Shown here piece by piece: positions 24,138 through 32,976 of a stretch of 64,000 nucleotides of DNA (position 1 is its first letter; each line of letters starts with the position of its first letter). The stretch is from NCBI GenBank assembly GCA_963739095.1, contig CAVTZF010000020.1, positions 434,001-498,000 of the forward strand, written 5' to 3'. Source of the stretch: JACVRW01 sp963739095. Its GTDB lineage: Bacteria > Actinomycetota > Thermoleophilia > Solirubrobacterales > Thermoleophilaceae. A program made the translations under genes and the position numbers. The notes beneath the pieces were generated by a model. The model did not search any database and was not told the DNA's origin. It saw nothing but the letters and a program-made list of their open reading frames with translations.

Positions 24138-24896
24138 ATGGCGCAGCCGGGCGCGTGCCGGCTCGACGGGGTGCGGGCCGTGGTCACCGGCGCGAGCAGC
24201 GGCATCGGCGCTGCCATCGCCGAGGCATTCGGGCGGGCGGGCGCAACGGTCCTGTTGACGCACCGGGACAGCGAAGCGGAGGCATCTGCGGTCGCCGGGC
24301 CGATCGGCGCCCTGGTCGCCCAGGCCGACCTGCGGACCCGCGGCGCCTGCGAGGCGCTGGTGGCGCAGGCCGTGGAACGGCTCGGCGGCCTCGACGTGTG
24401 GGTGAACAACGCCGGCGCGGACGTGCTCACGGGCGAGGCGGCGGACTGGGACTGGGAGCGCAAGCTCGAGCTCCTGCTCGCGGTCGATCTCAAGGGGACG
24501 GTGGCGTGCTCGTACGCCGCCGGCGCCGTCATGGGCGAGCAGCCGAGCGGCGGGACGATCCTGAACATGAGCTGGGACCACGTGACCACCGGAATGGCGG
24601 GCCACGACCCGGAGCTGTTCAGCGCGGTCAAGGGCGGTGTGCTCGCCTTCAGCAAGAGCCTCGCGCGCAGCCTGGCGCCCCGGGTCCGCGTCAACGTGCT
24701 ATGCCCGGGATGGATCGAGACGGCGTTCGCGCGCCAGGCCGACGAGGACTTCCGCCGCTCGGTCGCGGAGTCCACGCCGCTCGCACGCTGGGGACGGCCG
24801 GAGGACGTCGCCGCGGCGGCACTCTGGCTTGCCTCGCCCGAGGCGGCATTCGTCACCGGTCAGGCCGTCAACGTCAACGGTGGCGTTGTGATGTAG
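24138..24896 (+). CDS. SDR-family oxidoreductase
   Basis: About 252 residues with the classical short-chain dehydrogenase layout: TGASSGIGAAIAEAFGRAG (TGxxxGxG cofactor motif), NNAGADVL (NNAG), ILNMSWDH in place of the usual catalytic Ser strand, and LCPGWIETAF after the active site. The expected YxxxK catalytic motif appears as F-S-A-V-K (in LFSAVKGGVLAFSKSLARSLAP), with the Tyr replaced by Phe, so normal alcohol/ketone chemistry is doubtful. A pteridine-reductase role would fit the neighbourhood (DCoH and DHPS-like genes downstream), but the missing Tyr argues for caution. The start may be the ATG at 24138 or a TTG at 24120. Confidence 0.78.
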   Translation: MAQPGACRLDGVRAVVTGASSGIGAAIAEAFGRAGATVLLTHRDSEAEASAVAGPIGALVAQADLRTRGACEALVAQAVERLGGLDVWVNNAGADVLTGEAADWDWERKLELLLAVDLKGTVACSYAAGAVMGEQPSGGTILNMSWDHVTTGMAGHDPELFSAVKGGVLAFSKSLARSLAPRVRVNVLCPGWIETAFARQADEDFRRSVAESTPLARWGRPEDVAAAALWLASPEAAFVTGQAVNVNGGVVM

Positions 24897-24920
24897 TGAT
24901 CTCGAAGGAGGCGATTCGCA

Positions 24921-25286
24921 GTGGAAACGACCGCAAAGCTCAAGCCGTACAGCGACGACGAGGTCGAGGCCAAGATCCAGGAGAACGGCCTCGACGGCTG
25001 GTACCTCGACGGTGGCTGGCTGCGGCGCAAGTACAACACCGACGGCTGGCCGACGACGCTCATGCTGGTCAACACGATCGGCTACCTGTCCGAGGCGGCC
25101 TACCACCACCCCGACCTGGCGGTGACCTGGGGCAAGGTGTGGGTCAAGCTGCAGACGCACTCGAGCGGCGGCATCACCGACAAGGACTTCGCGCTGGCAC
25201 GCCAGATCGAGGACCACGTGCTGTGGCGGCCGGACGCCGACAGCCCGCTCGAGGGGACGCCCAACAAGTTCGTCCACAGCAAGTAG
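24921..25286 (+). CDS. Pterin-4a-carbinolamine dehydratase (DCoH/PhhB family)
   Basis: A 121-residue protein beginning at GTG 24921, which has the strong ribosome site AAGGAGG 9 bp upstream. Family features are DGWYLDGGWLRRKYNTDGWPTTLMLVNTIGYLSEAAYHHPDL, where HHP is the histidine pair of the active site, and VWVKLQTHSSGGITDKDFALARQIED with the conserved T-H-x-x-G-G-I-T-x-x-D motif. Dehydratases of this family act on 4a-hydroxy-tetrahydropterins, and a member is regularly found in methylotroph H4MPT clusters, where it may recycle or shape the pterin. It follows the SDR by 24 bp and precedes the DHPS-like gene by 22 bp. Confidence 0.88.
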   Translation: METTAKLKPYSDDEVEAKIQENGLDGWYLDGGWLRRKYNTDGWPTTLMLVNTIGYLSEAAYHHPDLAVTWGKVWVKLQTHSSGGITDKDFALARQIEDHVLWRPDADSPLEGTPNKFVHSK

Positions 25287-25308
25287 AAAGCCGCATCCGG
25301 ACACGCCC

Positions 25309-26696
25309 GTGGCCGAGCGGCTCCTGTTCGTAACCGGCAAGCTCGCCGCGCCCGCGCTCCGCGACACGCTCGACCGCACCGAGCTGCCGTTCGACTACGA
25401 CATCGCGGTCATGAAGATCACGGTGGCCGCGCTGATGACGACCAACTGGATCGCCCGCTTCCTGGAGCCGCCGGAGGCGACTACGGAGATCATGATCCCC
25501 GGCCTCTGCGAGGGGGAGACCGACGTGCTGGCCGAGCGCTTCGGCGTGCCGGTCGTGAAGGGGCCAGCCGACCTCAAGCGCCTCCCCAGCTGGTTCGGGC
25601 AGGCCGACGCGCGCGCGAACTACGGCGCGCGTGACATCCGCGTGTTCGCTGAGATCAACCACGTGCCGAGGCTGAGCCGCGACCGCATCCTCGAGCTCGC
25701 GGGTCACTACCGCGACTCCGGCGCCGACGTCATCGACCTGGGTCTCTCGCTCGGACCGGCGCTGGCTCGACGAGGGTCCCGCGGTGATCGCCGAGCTGCG
25801 CGAACGCGGCTTCGCGCTCAGCATCGACACGATGGACCGCGGACGAGATCCTGATGGCCGACGAGGCGGGCGTCGACTACGTCCTCAGCCTCAACGGGTC
25901 GAACCGCGAGCTCGCCGAGCGCCTGCGCGCCACGCCCGTGCTCATCCCGGACACGCCGGAGGACCTCGACAGCCTCGAGGCGACCATCGCCCACCTCGAG
26001 CGGCTCGGCAAGCCCTACCTCGTCGACCCGATCATCGAGCCGATCGGCACCGGCTTCGCGGCCAGCCTTGCTCGCTATCTCGAGGTGCGCCGGCGCCACC
26101 CCGGGGTGGAGATGCTGATGGGGATCGGCAACATCACCGAGCTGACCGAGGCCGACAGCACCGGCGTGACCGCGGTGCTGATCGGCTTCTGCCAGGAGCT
26201 CGGCATTCGGCACGTGCTCACGACCGAGGTCATCGAGTGGGCGCGGGGCGCCGTCCAGGAGGCGGTGCTCGCGGCGCAGCTCATGCACTTCGCGTACGAG
26301 CAGGGCACACCACCCAAGCACGTCGACGGGCGGCTCCTGACGGTCAAGGACGAGGACCTCCGGCCCTACGCGGAATCCGAGCTGCGCGAGCTGCATGCCC
26401 AGGTCACCGACCCGAACTTCCGCATCTTCGCCGACCGCGACTGGATCTACGTCTTCAACGCCGAGCTCTTCGTCAAGGGCACCGACTTCAACGAGATCTT
26501 CGACCAGCTCGGGGTCGATGAGGCGACGCACGCCTTCTACCTCGGCAAGGAGCTGATGAAGGCAACAATTGCGCGCGCCCTGGGTAAGAACTACCGGCAG
26601 GAGGCGCCCGCTCGACTGGGGCTACATGACCTTCGAAGAGCCGCGCCGCAAGCGCGTAAAGCACGCGGACTGGCAACGGCGCGGCGCAGAAAGTAG
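25309..26696 (+). CDS. Dihydropteroate synthase-like protein of H4MPT synthesis (several frame changes)
   Basis: The pieces together give one protein of about 450 residues with a pterin-binding barrel: VAERLLFVTGKLAAPALRDTL at the start, MIPGLCEGETDVLAERFGVPVVKGP, GARDIRVFAEINHVPRLSRDRILELA, GADVIDLGLSLG, then (other frame) VIAELRERGFALSIDTMD, then (third frame) ADEAGVDYVLSLNGSN. It continues with YLVDPIIEPIGTGFAASLARYLEVRRRHPGVEMLMGIGNITELTEADS. Frame changes fall near 25765 and 25840, and probably again near 26600, where PLDWGYMTFEEPRRKRVKH appears in another frame. This resembles the archaeal DHPS-related protein (MJ0107 type) that joins the pterin to RFA-P. Indel errors are the likeliest cause because the flanking code is intact. 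Confidence 0.78.
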
Positions 26697-26739
26697 TAGC
26701 GTCCGGCCCGCCAAGAATCGACCCCAGAGGGAGGTACGC

Positions 26740-27177
26740 GTGGCGACTGCCGAAGAGCTTCTGAGCAAGCAGAATGGCGCAACGCTAGGTCGAGTACTCG
26801 GGCGGGGAACCGTCGGAGAGGCGGAGGAGGGATCCGGCGGCACGATGACTGCCACCGTGCGGATCCCGGAGGACGAGCTCGTGTATGAGCCCGGGGTCCT
26901 AGTCCTGCCGCATGGGGGTGTGCTCGAGCTCACGCTCATCAACGACGACAAGAACACCCACTGCGCGGTTCTGCCGAGTAATGGCGACACCCAATTCCTC
27001 TGGCTGGTGAACCACTCGAAGGGCACGGCCACGCTCGAGCTCGACGGACCGGGGTACTACTGGTACGGCTCCACGACCGGCAACGACGAGGGGCGCGGGC
27101 TGACCGGAGCGATCGTCGTCCAAGGGGACGTGCCGGACGAGGCTCGCCTCGACCGCCCACCCCAACCCCAACCGTAG
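26740..27177 (+). CDS. MSMEG_3727-type PQQ-associated protein (cupredoxin-like fold)
   Basis: A 145-residue protein from GTG 26740, with GAGGGAGG 7-15 bp upstream. Residues about 45-135 form a cupredoxin-like beta-sandwich: YEPGVLVLPHGGVLELTLIND, NTHCAVLPSNG, and GPGYYWYGSTTGNDEGRGLTGAIVVQGD. The last segment matches the copper-binding loop of cupredoxins (Y-x-x-x-C-S-x-P-G-H-x-x-x-G-M-x-G), but the Cys, His and Met positions are Gly, Asn and Leu, so a type 1 copper site is not expected. No signal peptide is seen. It lies 36 bp upstream of the PQQ methanol dehydrogenase, the usual place for this family in actinobacteria, and presumably works with it. Confidence 0.72.
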   Translation: MATAEELLSKQNGATLGRVLGRGTVGEAEEGSGGTMTATVRIPEDELVYEPGVLVLPHGGVLELTLINDDKNTHCAVLPSNGDTQFLWLVNHSKGTATLELDGPGYYWYGSTTGNDEGRGLTGAIVVQGDVPDEARLDRPPQPQP

Positions 27178-27213
27178 ACCGCCCGCCAGGCTCACCGTCG
27201 AAAGGAGTACTCG

Positions 27214-28910
27214 ATGGCAACCGAGTACGTAGACGCAGGAAGTGCCATCCCCTATGCAACCCTGAGCACCTCGGTCGGCAAAGCGCCGCCGGTCGCCAAG
27301 GGCGTCACCTACGAGCGGATTCTTGGGCGCCCGTGACGAACCGCAGAACTGGCTGACCTATTACGGCGCCTACAACGGGCAGCGCTACAGCCCGCTCGAC
27401 CAGATCAACGCGAGCAACGTCGGGCAAATCACTCCGCAGTGGGTGTTCCAGGCCGGCAACACCGGCCTGCGCTCGGGCGCGACGACGTACGCGTGGGAGG
27501 CCGCGCCGATCATCGTGGACGGGGTCATGTACGTCTCCGGCTGGGACGGCCAGCTGTGGGCGCTCGACGCGACGAACGGGCAGGAGCTGTGGCGCTACAG
27601 GCACGCGTCCCCGTTCGACGTGTCGCTGTGCTGCGGCAACGTCAACCGCGGGGTTGCCGTAGCCGAGGGCAAGGTCTTCATGACCACCCTGAACGCCCAC
27701 ATCATCGCGCTCGACGCCGAGACCGGCAAGAAGATCTGGGACAAGCCCTTCGGCGATGTGCGGGCCGGCGAGAGCGCCACCGTCGCTCCCCTGGTCGTGA
27801 AGGACATGGTCATCGTCGGGAGCTCCGGCGGCGAGTTCGGGGTGCGCGGCCACACGGACGCGTTCAATCGCGAGACCGGGGAGCACGTCTGGCGCTGCTA
27901 CATGATCCCGAAGCCCGGGGAGCCCGGGCTCCGAGACCTGGCCCGCGGACGGCGAGGCCTGGCAGCGGGGCGGCGCGAACTGCTGGATCACGCCCAGCTA
28001 CGACCCGGACCTGAACCTCCTGTACTACGGGACCGGCAATCCGTGTCCCGACTTCGACGGAGGGGTCCGCGAGGGCGACAACCTCTTCACCGATTCCGGT
28101 GTCGCCGTGGACGCCGACAGCGGCGAGATCAAGGCGCACTTCCAGTACACCCCGCACGACCTGTGGGACTACGACTCCGTGATGGAGCACCTCCTGTTCG
28201 ACCTCGATGGGCAGAAGCTGGCCGCCCACTTCGACAAGAACGGGTTCCTGTACATCCTGGATCGCACGGATATGTCGCCGGTCCGGGTGGTGCCGTTCGT
28301 CGACCGCATCGACTGGGGCGAGGTCGACGAGAAGGGCAACGTGACGCCCAAGGTCTACCCCGACAAGGAGGGCGACCCCGTCCACTTCTGGCCGGGCCCG
28401 GCGGGCGCCAAGGAGTGGACGCACGCCTGCTACAGCCCGGATACCGAGCTCCTGTACGTCCCTGTGCAGGACGTGGGCGCGACGGCCACCCGGCGGCGCA
28501 GGGAGTTCAAGGAGAGCATCCCGTACTGGGGCGCCGGCGTCGCCGTGGACGCCGACGACCAGACCGGGTACGTGAGCGCCTACGACCCGCGCACGGGCCA
28601 GGAGCGCTGGCGCTGGACCAGCCCGAAGGACCTGTGCATGTGCTCGTCGCTGCTGGCCACGGGCGGCGGCCTCGTGTTCGGGGGCGAGCCCAGCGGGGAG
28701 TTCAACGCGTGGAACGCCGAGAGCGGTGACCTGCTGTGGCAGTTCCAGTGCGGCAGTGGGCACCACTCGAGCCCGTCGACCTACAGCGTCGACGGACGCC
28801 AGTACATCGTCGCGCCGAGCGGCTGGGGCGGTTGGGCCGAGGGCTTCCTGCCCAAGATGCTCGGGTCGGGCCACGGCAGCGCGCTGTTCGCGTTCGCGCT
28901 GCCCGAGTAG
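27214..28910 (+). CDS. PQQ-dependent methanol dehydrogenase, lanthanide type (XoxF-like; two frame changes)
   Basis: ATG 27214 follows AAAGGAG. The protein continues across frame changes near 27322 and 27928 to give about 565 residues of an eight-bladed quinoprotein propeller. Visible parts: NWLTYYGAYNGQRYSPLDQIN, the vicinal disulfide SLCCGNVNRG, GGEFGVRGHTDAFN with the metal-binding Glu, YYGTGNPCPDFD with the metal-binding Asn, and TPHDLWDYDSV, where the first Asp of DYD is the catalytic base and the second is the extra Asp used by lanthanide enzymes (Ala in MxaF). GYVSAYDPRTGQERWRW and GGEPSGEFNAWNAESGDLLWQF are W-motif blades. The N-terminus has no signal peptide. It oxidises methanol, or another primary alcohol, to the aldehyde. 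No cytochrome xoxG lies nearby. Confidence 0.86.
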
Positions 28911-28930
28911 CGGCGGGGAGCCAAGAATGC

Positions 28931-28958
28931 GGGGCCGGCCGCCTGGGCGGCCGGCCCC
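28931..28958 (+). terminator. Strong hairpin after the methanol dehydrogenase
   Basis: A perfect 13-bp inverted repeat (GGGGCCGGCCGCC and its complement) with a 2-base centre starts 20 bp after the stop codon. No T-run follows, so this is either a factor-independent terminator of the U-less kind seen in high-GC actinobacteria or an mRNA 3'-end stabiliser. It closes the SDR-to-MDH transcription unit. Confidence 0.7.
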
Positions 28959-29049
28959 ACTACCTCCAAATGCGAATGTTCACGTGCGCACCGAGGTTGC
29001 CGGCGGAGCTCGCCGATCGCCTCGCGGAGCGTAGGGTGCACGCTCGGCC

Positions 29050-29592
29050 ATGATCGGCACGCTGCTGATCGTGGGGATCACCCTCAGCTTGGACAACTTC
29101 CGGACCGCGCTCGCGCTCGGGGCGCTTCGCCTCACCCGGCGCCGCGCCCTGCACGTCGCCCTGGTGTTCGGGTTCTGGGATGGCGTCGCACCGCTGGTGG
29201 GGATACTGATCGGGAGTTACTTCGCCGAGGCAATTGGCGAAACAGGCGAGCTTGTGGGCTCCATCGTGCTAGGGGCGTACGGGCTGTATCTCATCATTCA
29301 CGCTTGGCTAACGCCGGCGGAGGAGCTGGACGAGCGATGGGCGCTGTTTGGCCTTCCTCTGCCGCTGAGTCTCGACAACGTGGTCGCTGGCACGAGCCTG
29401 GGCTTACTTGGGTACTCGCCCTGGCTCGCGCCCCCGCTCTTCGGCGCTATCACTTTCCTGATGACGTTCGTCGGGTTGGAGCTGGGGAAAGCAGCCACCC
29501 GCTTCATACACATCCGGGCCGATCTCCTGACGGGCGTGGCGCTCGTCATCGTGGCGGTTGTTGGAGGACTAGGGCTGGACGGGTTGCATTAG
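29050..29592 (+). CDS. MntP/LysE-like metal exporter, duplicated 3-helix protein
   Basis: A 180-residue hydrophobic protein with six predicted membrane segments in two similar halves. Each half starts with the motif of the MntP manganese-efflux family: TLSLDNFRTALALGALRL in the first and LPLSLDNVVAGTSLGLLG in the second, with an Asp-Asn pair that forms the metal site. It is expected to export divalent metal (Mn2+ in known members) across the cytoplasmic membrane. It lies 140 bp after the methanol dehydrogenase and before the chrB/P-type ATPase pair. In this lanthanide-enzyme setting, export of another metal is possible, but nothing in the sequence shows it. Confidence 0.78.
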   Translation: MIGTLLIVGITLSLDNFRTALALGALRLTRRRALHVALVFGFWDGVAPLVGILIGSYFAEAIGETGELVGSIVLGAYGLYLIIHAWLTPAEELDERWALFGLPLPLSLDNVVAGTSLGLLGYSPWLAPPLFGAITFLMTFVGLELGKAATRFIHIRADLLTGVALVIVAVVGGLGLDGLH

Positions 29593-29688
29593 GGTGGAAC
29601 GCCGCCACCGTTCCACAGGTCGCGCCGGGCGATCCATCTAGGTTCGGCGTCCCAGGTGGCGGGAGCGCCGAAGAGCGCCGATCGTCCG

Positions 29689-30288
29689 TCAGCCGTCGGC
29701 CCCGTCGACCGCGCGCAGGGAGGGCCTGGCGTCCGACGCGGACTCGTCGAGCTCCGCGGACAGGGCTTCGCTCTCGAAACGGGCGAGCGCCTCCTCGCAT
29801 GACGCGACGGCCGCGGCGGCCTCCTCACCCCCGGGCGCGTCGAAGTAGTCGCGCGCGCGGATCGCGGCGAGCCACTTCTGGTGGCGGGCAAGGTCGACAT
29901 CGGACTCCTCGAGCTCGGTGTACGTCGCCCGGCCGCGGCGGCGCTCCTGCTCGAGCTCCTCGCGGAACTGCCGCGTGCTCTCGACAAGCTCGCGGTACTC
30001 ATCGGCCCGCTCGCGCTGCATCGCGTCGATTACCCCGGCCTCCTGCCTTGCTTCTGTCAGCTGGATGCGAAGCATCTCGCCGCGGCCGCCCTCCGCGCGC
30101 AGGCGCGTGACGAGCCGCGTCGTGGCCCGCGTGGTCTTCGGCGTCGCCGGGAGCACGCACACCGATTGCTGCAGGTAGTGGGCGCCAAGGCGGCGCAGGT
30201 TGCGCCAGGCGTAGACGCGAAGCGTCGACGAGCCGCCGCCGGGCGTGGAGACCGTGATCAGCAACCAGTCACGTGCCACGTAGACCAT
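29689..30288 (-). CDS. Chromate resistance ChrB-like protein (N-terminal domain)
   Basis: The first 75 residues (WLLITVSTPGGGSSTLRVYAWRNLRRLGAHYLQQSVCVLP and RLVTRLRAEGGRGEMLRIQL) match the N-terminal domain of ChrB, a regulator/accessory protein of chromate resistance. The rest is a charged alpha-helical region rich in Arg and Glu (REELEQERRRGRATYTELEESD) that probably forms a coiled coil. The chromate-sensing C-terminal ChrB domain is not present; at 199 residues this is the short type found in many actinobacteria, often without a chrA. It is divergent from the P-type ATPase, 50 bp apart, so it may control that gene; this is inference. Confidence 0.75.
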   Translation of the reverse strand: MVYVARDWLLITVSTPGGGSSTLRVYAWRNLRRLGAHYLQQSVCVLPATPKTTRATTRLVTRLRAEGGRGEMLRIQLTEARQEAGVIDAMQRERADEYRELVESTRQFREELEQERRRGRATYTELEESDVDLARHQKWLAAIRARDYFDAPGGEEAAAAVASCEEALARFESEALSAELDESASDARPSLRAVDGADG

Positions 30289-30338
30289 GATTCCAGACGC
30301 GCAGTTCCGGGTTGCGCGGTAGACGTATCATTCGTTTC

Positions 30339-32861
30339 ATGGCGAGCGCAACGCCGGCGTCGCGTCTCGCCGATGGGGCGCCGGCCGTCCCGGTCCATGC
30401 GGAGCCGCTCGCGGCCCTGTGGGAGCGGACCGGCAGTCGCCCGGGCGGGCTGACGTCCGAGGAGGTCGGGCAGCGGCGCGGCACAGCGGCGGTGCGGCCC
30501 GAGGGCAGCCAGACCATGGCGGTTCTCGGGGAGCTTGTCGAGTCGGTCGTGGAGCCCCTCCAGCTGCTGCTGGTAGCGGTCGGCGTGCTCTCGGCGATCT
30601 TCGGGGAGCTGCGCGACGCGATCGCGATCTTCGCGATCATCGCGCTGGTCAGCGCCGTCGAGGCGATCTCCGAGGTGCGGGCGAAGCGCGCGCTGCGGGC
30701 GCTGCGCGACCTCAGCGCCCCCAACGCATTCGTCCGGCGTGCGGGCACCGTGGCCGCAATCCCGGTCGACGCGCTCGTCATCGGCGACGTGCTGCTCGTC
30801 GAGGCCGGCAGCGTGGTGGCCGCCGACGCCCGCGTCATCGAGGCCGACGGCCTGGCCACGGACGAGTCGCGGCTGACGGGCGAGCCTGTGGCGGCCGCCA
30901 AGGGACCCGAGCCGGTCGCTGCCGACGCGCCGCTCGCCGAGCGGTCCTCGGTGCTTTACGCCGGCAGCGCCGTCGTGTCCGGAGCCGGCGAGGGTGTCGT
31001 AGTCGCAGTCGGCCCGGACACCGAGATCGGGCGTCTCGGGCGACTTGTCGCGGAGGCCAGGGAGCCGCCCACGCCGCTTCAACGCGCGATGGCCGAGCTG
31101 GCGCGTGCGGCGCTCATCGTGGCCGTGACGGCGTGTGTGGTCGTGCCGCTCGTCGGCGTGCTCCGCGGCCAGCCCGCACGCGAGATGCTGCTGGACGGGC
31201 TGACGCTCGCGTTCGCCACGATCCCCGAGGAGCTGCCGATCCTCGTCACCGTGCTGGTGGCGATCGGCGGCCTGCGCCTGGCGAAGGGGGGTGTTCTTCT
31301 CCGGCGGCTGCGCGCCGCCGAGGCCGTCGGCGCCATGACCGTGCTGCTCGCCGACAAGACCGGGACGCTGACCGAGAACCGGCTGCTGATCGAGCGCATC
31401 GAGGGCGACCGCGAGCATGTGCTGACCGTGGCTGCCGCGGCGCATGGCGCGGCGGCCGCACAGGACCCGGTCGATCGCGCCTTGGCGGAGGCCGCCGGCG
31501 AGCGCGTGTCGAGCGAGCGGCCGGCGCGGAATCCGTTCGACCCGGTGCGCCGGCGCGAGAGCGCGGTGTGGTGCGAGGGCGACGGCGCGTGGGTGGCTGT
31601 GAAGGGCGCGCCGGAGGCCGTGCTGGAGGCGTGCGCGATGTCCGAGGCGGACCGGGCATCCGTGCTCGAGCGCGTCGGGCGGCTCGCAGACGACGGGTTG
31701 CGGGTCATCGCCGTGGCGGAGCGTCGCGTCGCCGCGGTCCCGGGCGCTGCCGCCGACGCCGAGACGGACCTCGCATTCGTGGGGCTGGCCGCCTTCCGCG
31801 ATCCGTTGCGCCCCGGGGTACGCGATGCCGTGGCCGAACTGGCCCATGCGGGCGTGCGGACGATCGTGGTCAGCGGCGACCACCCCGATACGGTCGCCGC
31901 GACCGCGCGCGAGGCAGGGGTTCACGCTCCCAACGTCATGCACGGCGGCGCGGCCCTCGACGCGCTCGACGACGACGAGATCGCCGAGCGGCTGCGTGGC
32001 GAGGCCGTCATCGCCCGTGCCACGCCCGAGGACAAGCTGCGGCTCGTCAGCGTCCTCCAGGACAGAGGAGAGGCCGTCGCCGTCACCGGCGATGGCGTCA
32101 ACGACGCACCCGCCCTCGCCGCGGCGAACGTCGGCATCGCGATGGGCGCGCGCGGGACCGATCTCGCCCGCGAGGCGTCCGATCTCGTGCTCGTCGACGA
32201 CGCCTACCCGACGATCGTTGGCGCCGTCGAGGGCGGTCGCGGCCTCGCGTCCCAGCTCCGGCGCGCGGTCGCGTTCTACCTCGGCGCCAAGATCGCGCTC
32301 ATCGTGGTCGTCGCCGTGCCGCTGGCGCTGGGGCTCCCCGCCCCGTTCCACCCGGTCCACATCGTCATCCTGGAGCTGTTCATGGACGTCGGCGCGTCGG
32401 TGGCCTTCGTCTCCGAGCCCCCGGCGCGGGGCGCCATGGACCAGCCCCCGCGCGATCCGGCGCGCCGGTTCCTCGACGACACGCAAGTGTCCGCCATCGC
32501 CCTCACGGCCGTGGCGCTTACCGCCGCCGTCCTTCCGACGTTCCTCCTCGTTCATGCGCGGTGGGGCATCGACATGGCGATCGCGGCCGCCGTGGCCGGT
32601 TGGCTCGTCGCGAACGTGGGGATCGCGTGGACGCTGCGCGCCCGGCCGGGTCTGGCCTGGCGGAGCAACATCGCGTTCCCCGCCTGGGCGCTGATCGCAG
32701 TCGCCAGCGCGGTGATGCTGTCAGTGACCGCGGCGGGGGCCACGCTCGGCGTCGACCCGCTCACCGCCGGGGCGGCCGGCATCACCCTCGGCTTCGCGGC
32801 GGCCGGGGTCGCCCTCGCTGCCGCAGGACGCGTCGCGCTGTCGCTCTCCCGGCGTCTCTGA
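30339..32861 (+). CDS. P-type cation-transporting ATPase
   Basis: An 840-residue P2-like ATPase. The order is an N-terminal actuator part with TGEPVAAAKG (dephosphorylation TGE), the M4 motif ATIPEELPILVTVLVAIGGLRL, the phosphorylation site LLADKTGTLTENRLL, the nucleotide domain with VKGAPEAVLEAC (KGAPE), the hinge with VVSGDHPDTVAATAREAG and VAVTGDGVNDAPALAAANVGIAMG, and further C-terminal helices. PEELP replaces the PEGLP of calcium pumps, so the ion cannot be assigned; Ca2+, Mn2+ or other divalent ions are candidates. The start is taken as ATG 30339; a GTG/ATG further upstream at 30312 would add nine residues. It is divergent from chrB and precedes the pqq operon by 115 bp. Confidence 0.9.
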   Translation: MASATPASRLADGAPAVPVHAEPLAALWERTGSRPGGLTSEEVGQRRGTAAVRPEGSQTMAVLGELVESVVEPLQLLLVAVGVLSAIFGELRDAIAIFAIIALVSAVEAISEVRAKRALRALRDLSAPNAFVRRAGTVAAIPVDALVIGDVLLVEAGSVVAADARVIEADGLATDESRLTGEPVAAAKGPEPVAADAPLAERSSVLYAGSAVVSGAGEGVVVAVGPDTEIGRLGRLVAEAREPPTPLQRAMAELARAALIVAVTACVVVPLVGVLRGQPAREMLLDGLTLAFATIPEELPILVTVLVAIGGLRLAKGGVLLRRLRAAEAVGAMTVLLADKTGTLTENRLLIERIEGDREHVLTVAAAAHGAAAAQDPVDRALAEAAGERVSSERPARNPFDPVRRRESAVWCEGDGAWVAVKGAPEAVLEACAMSEADRASVLERVGRLADDGLRVIAVAERRVAAVPGAAADAETDLAFVGLAAFRDPLRPGVRDAVAELAHAGVRTIVVSGDHPDTVAATAREAGVHAPNVMHGGAALDALDDDEIAERLRGEAVIARATPEDKLRLVSVLQDRGEAVAVTGDGVNDAPALAAANVGIAMGARGTDLAREASDLVLVDDAYPTIVGAVEGGRGLASQLRRAVAFYLGAKIALIVVVAVPLALGLPAPFHPVHIVILELFMDVGASVAFVSEPPARGAMDQPPRDPARRFLDDTQVSAIALTAVALTAAVLPTFLLVHARWGIDMAIAAAVAGWLVANVGIAWTLRARPGLAWRSNIAFPAWALIAVASAVMLSVTAAGATLGVDPLTAGAAGITLGFAAAGVALAAAGRVALSLSRRL

Positions 32862-32976
32862 TCCGCGCTGCCGCCGGGGCTGACGCGCACCGCGAACACC
32901 GTGTCGCGGCCACACTTCGGCGGCTGCAATCGTTCGGTAATGTACGGCGCTCTTGTACCCGAGAGGGAGGCGGCGT

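Noticed and set aside
27214..28910. Calcium-type MxaF methanol dehydrogenase
   Set aside because: The second Asp of WDYD is the lanthanide-type residue, and mxaI, mxaG and the mxa accessory genes are absent nearby.
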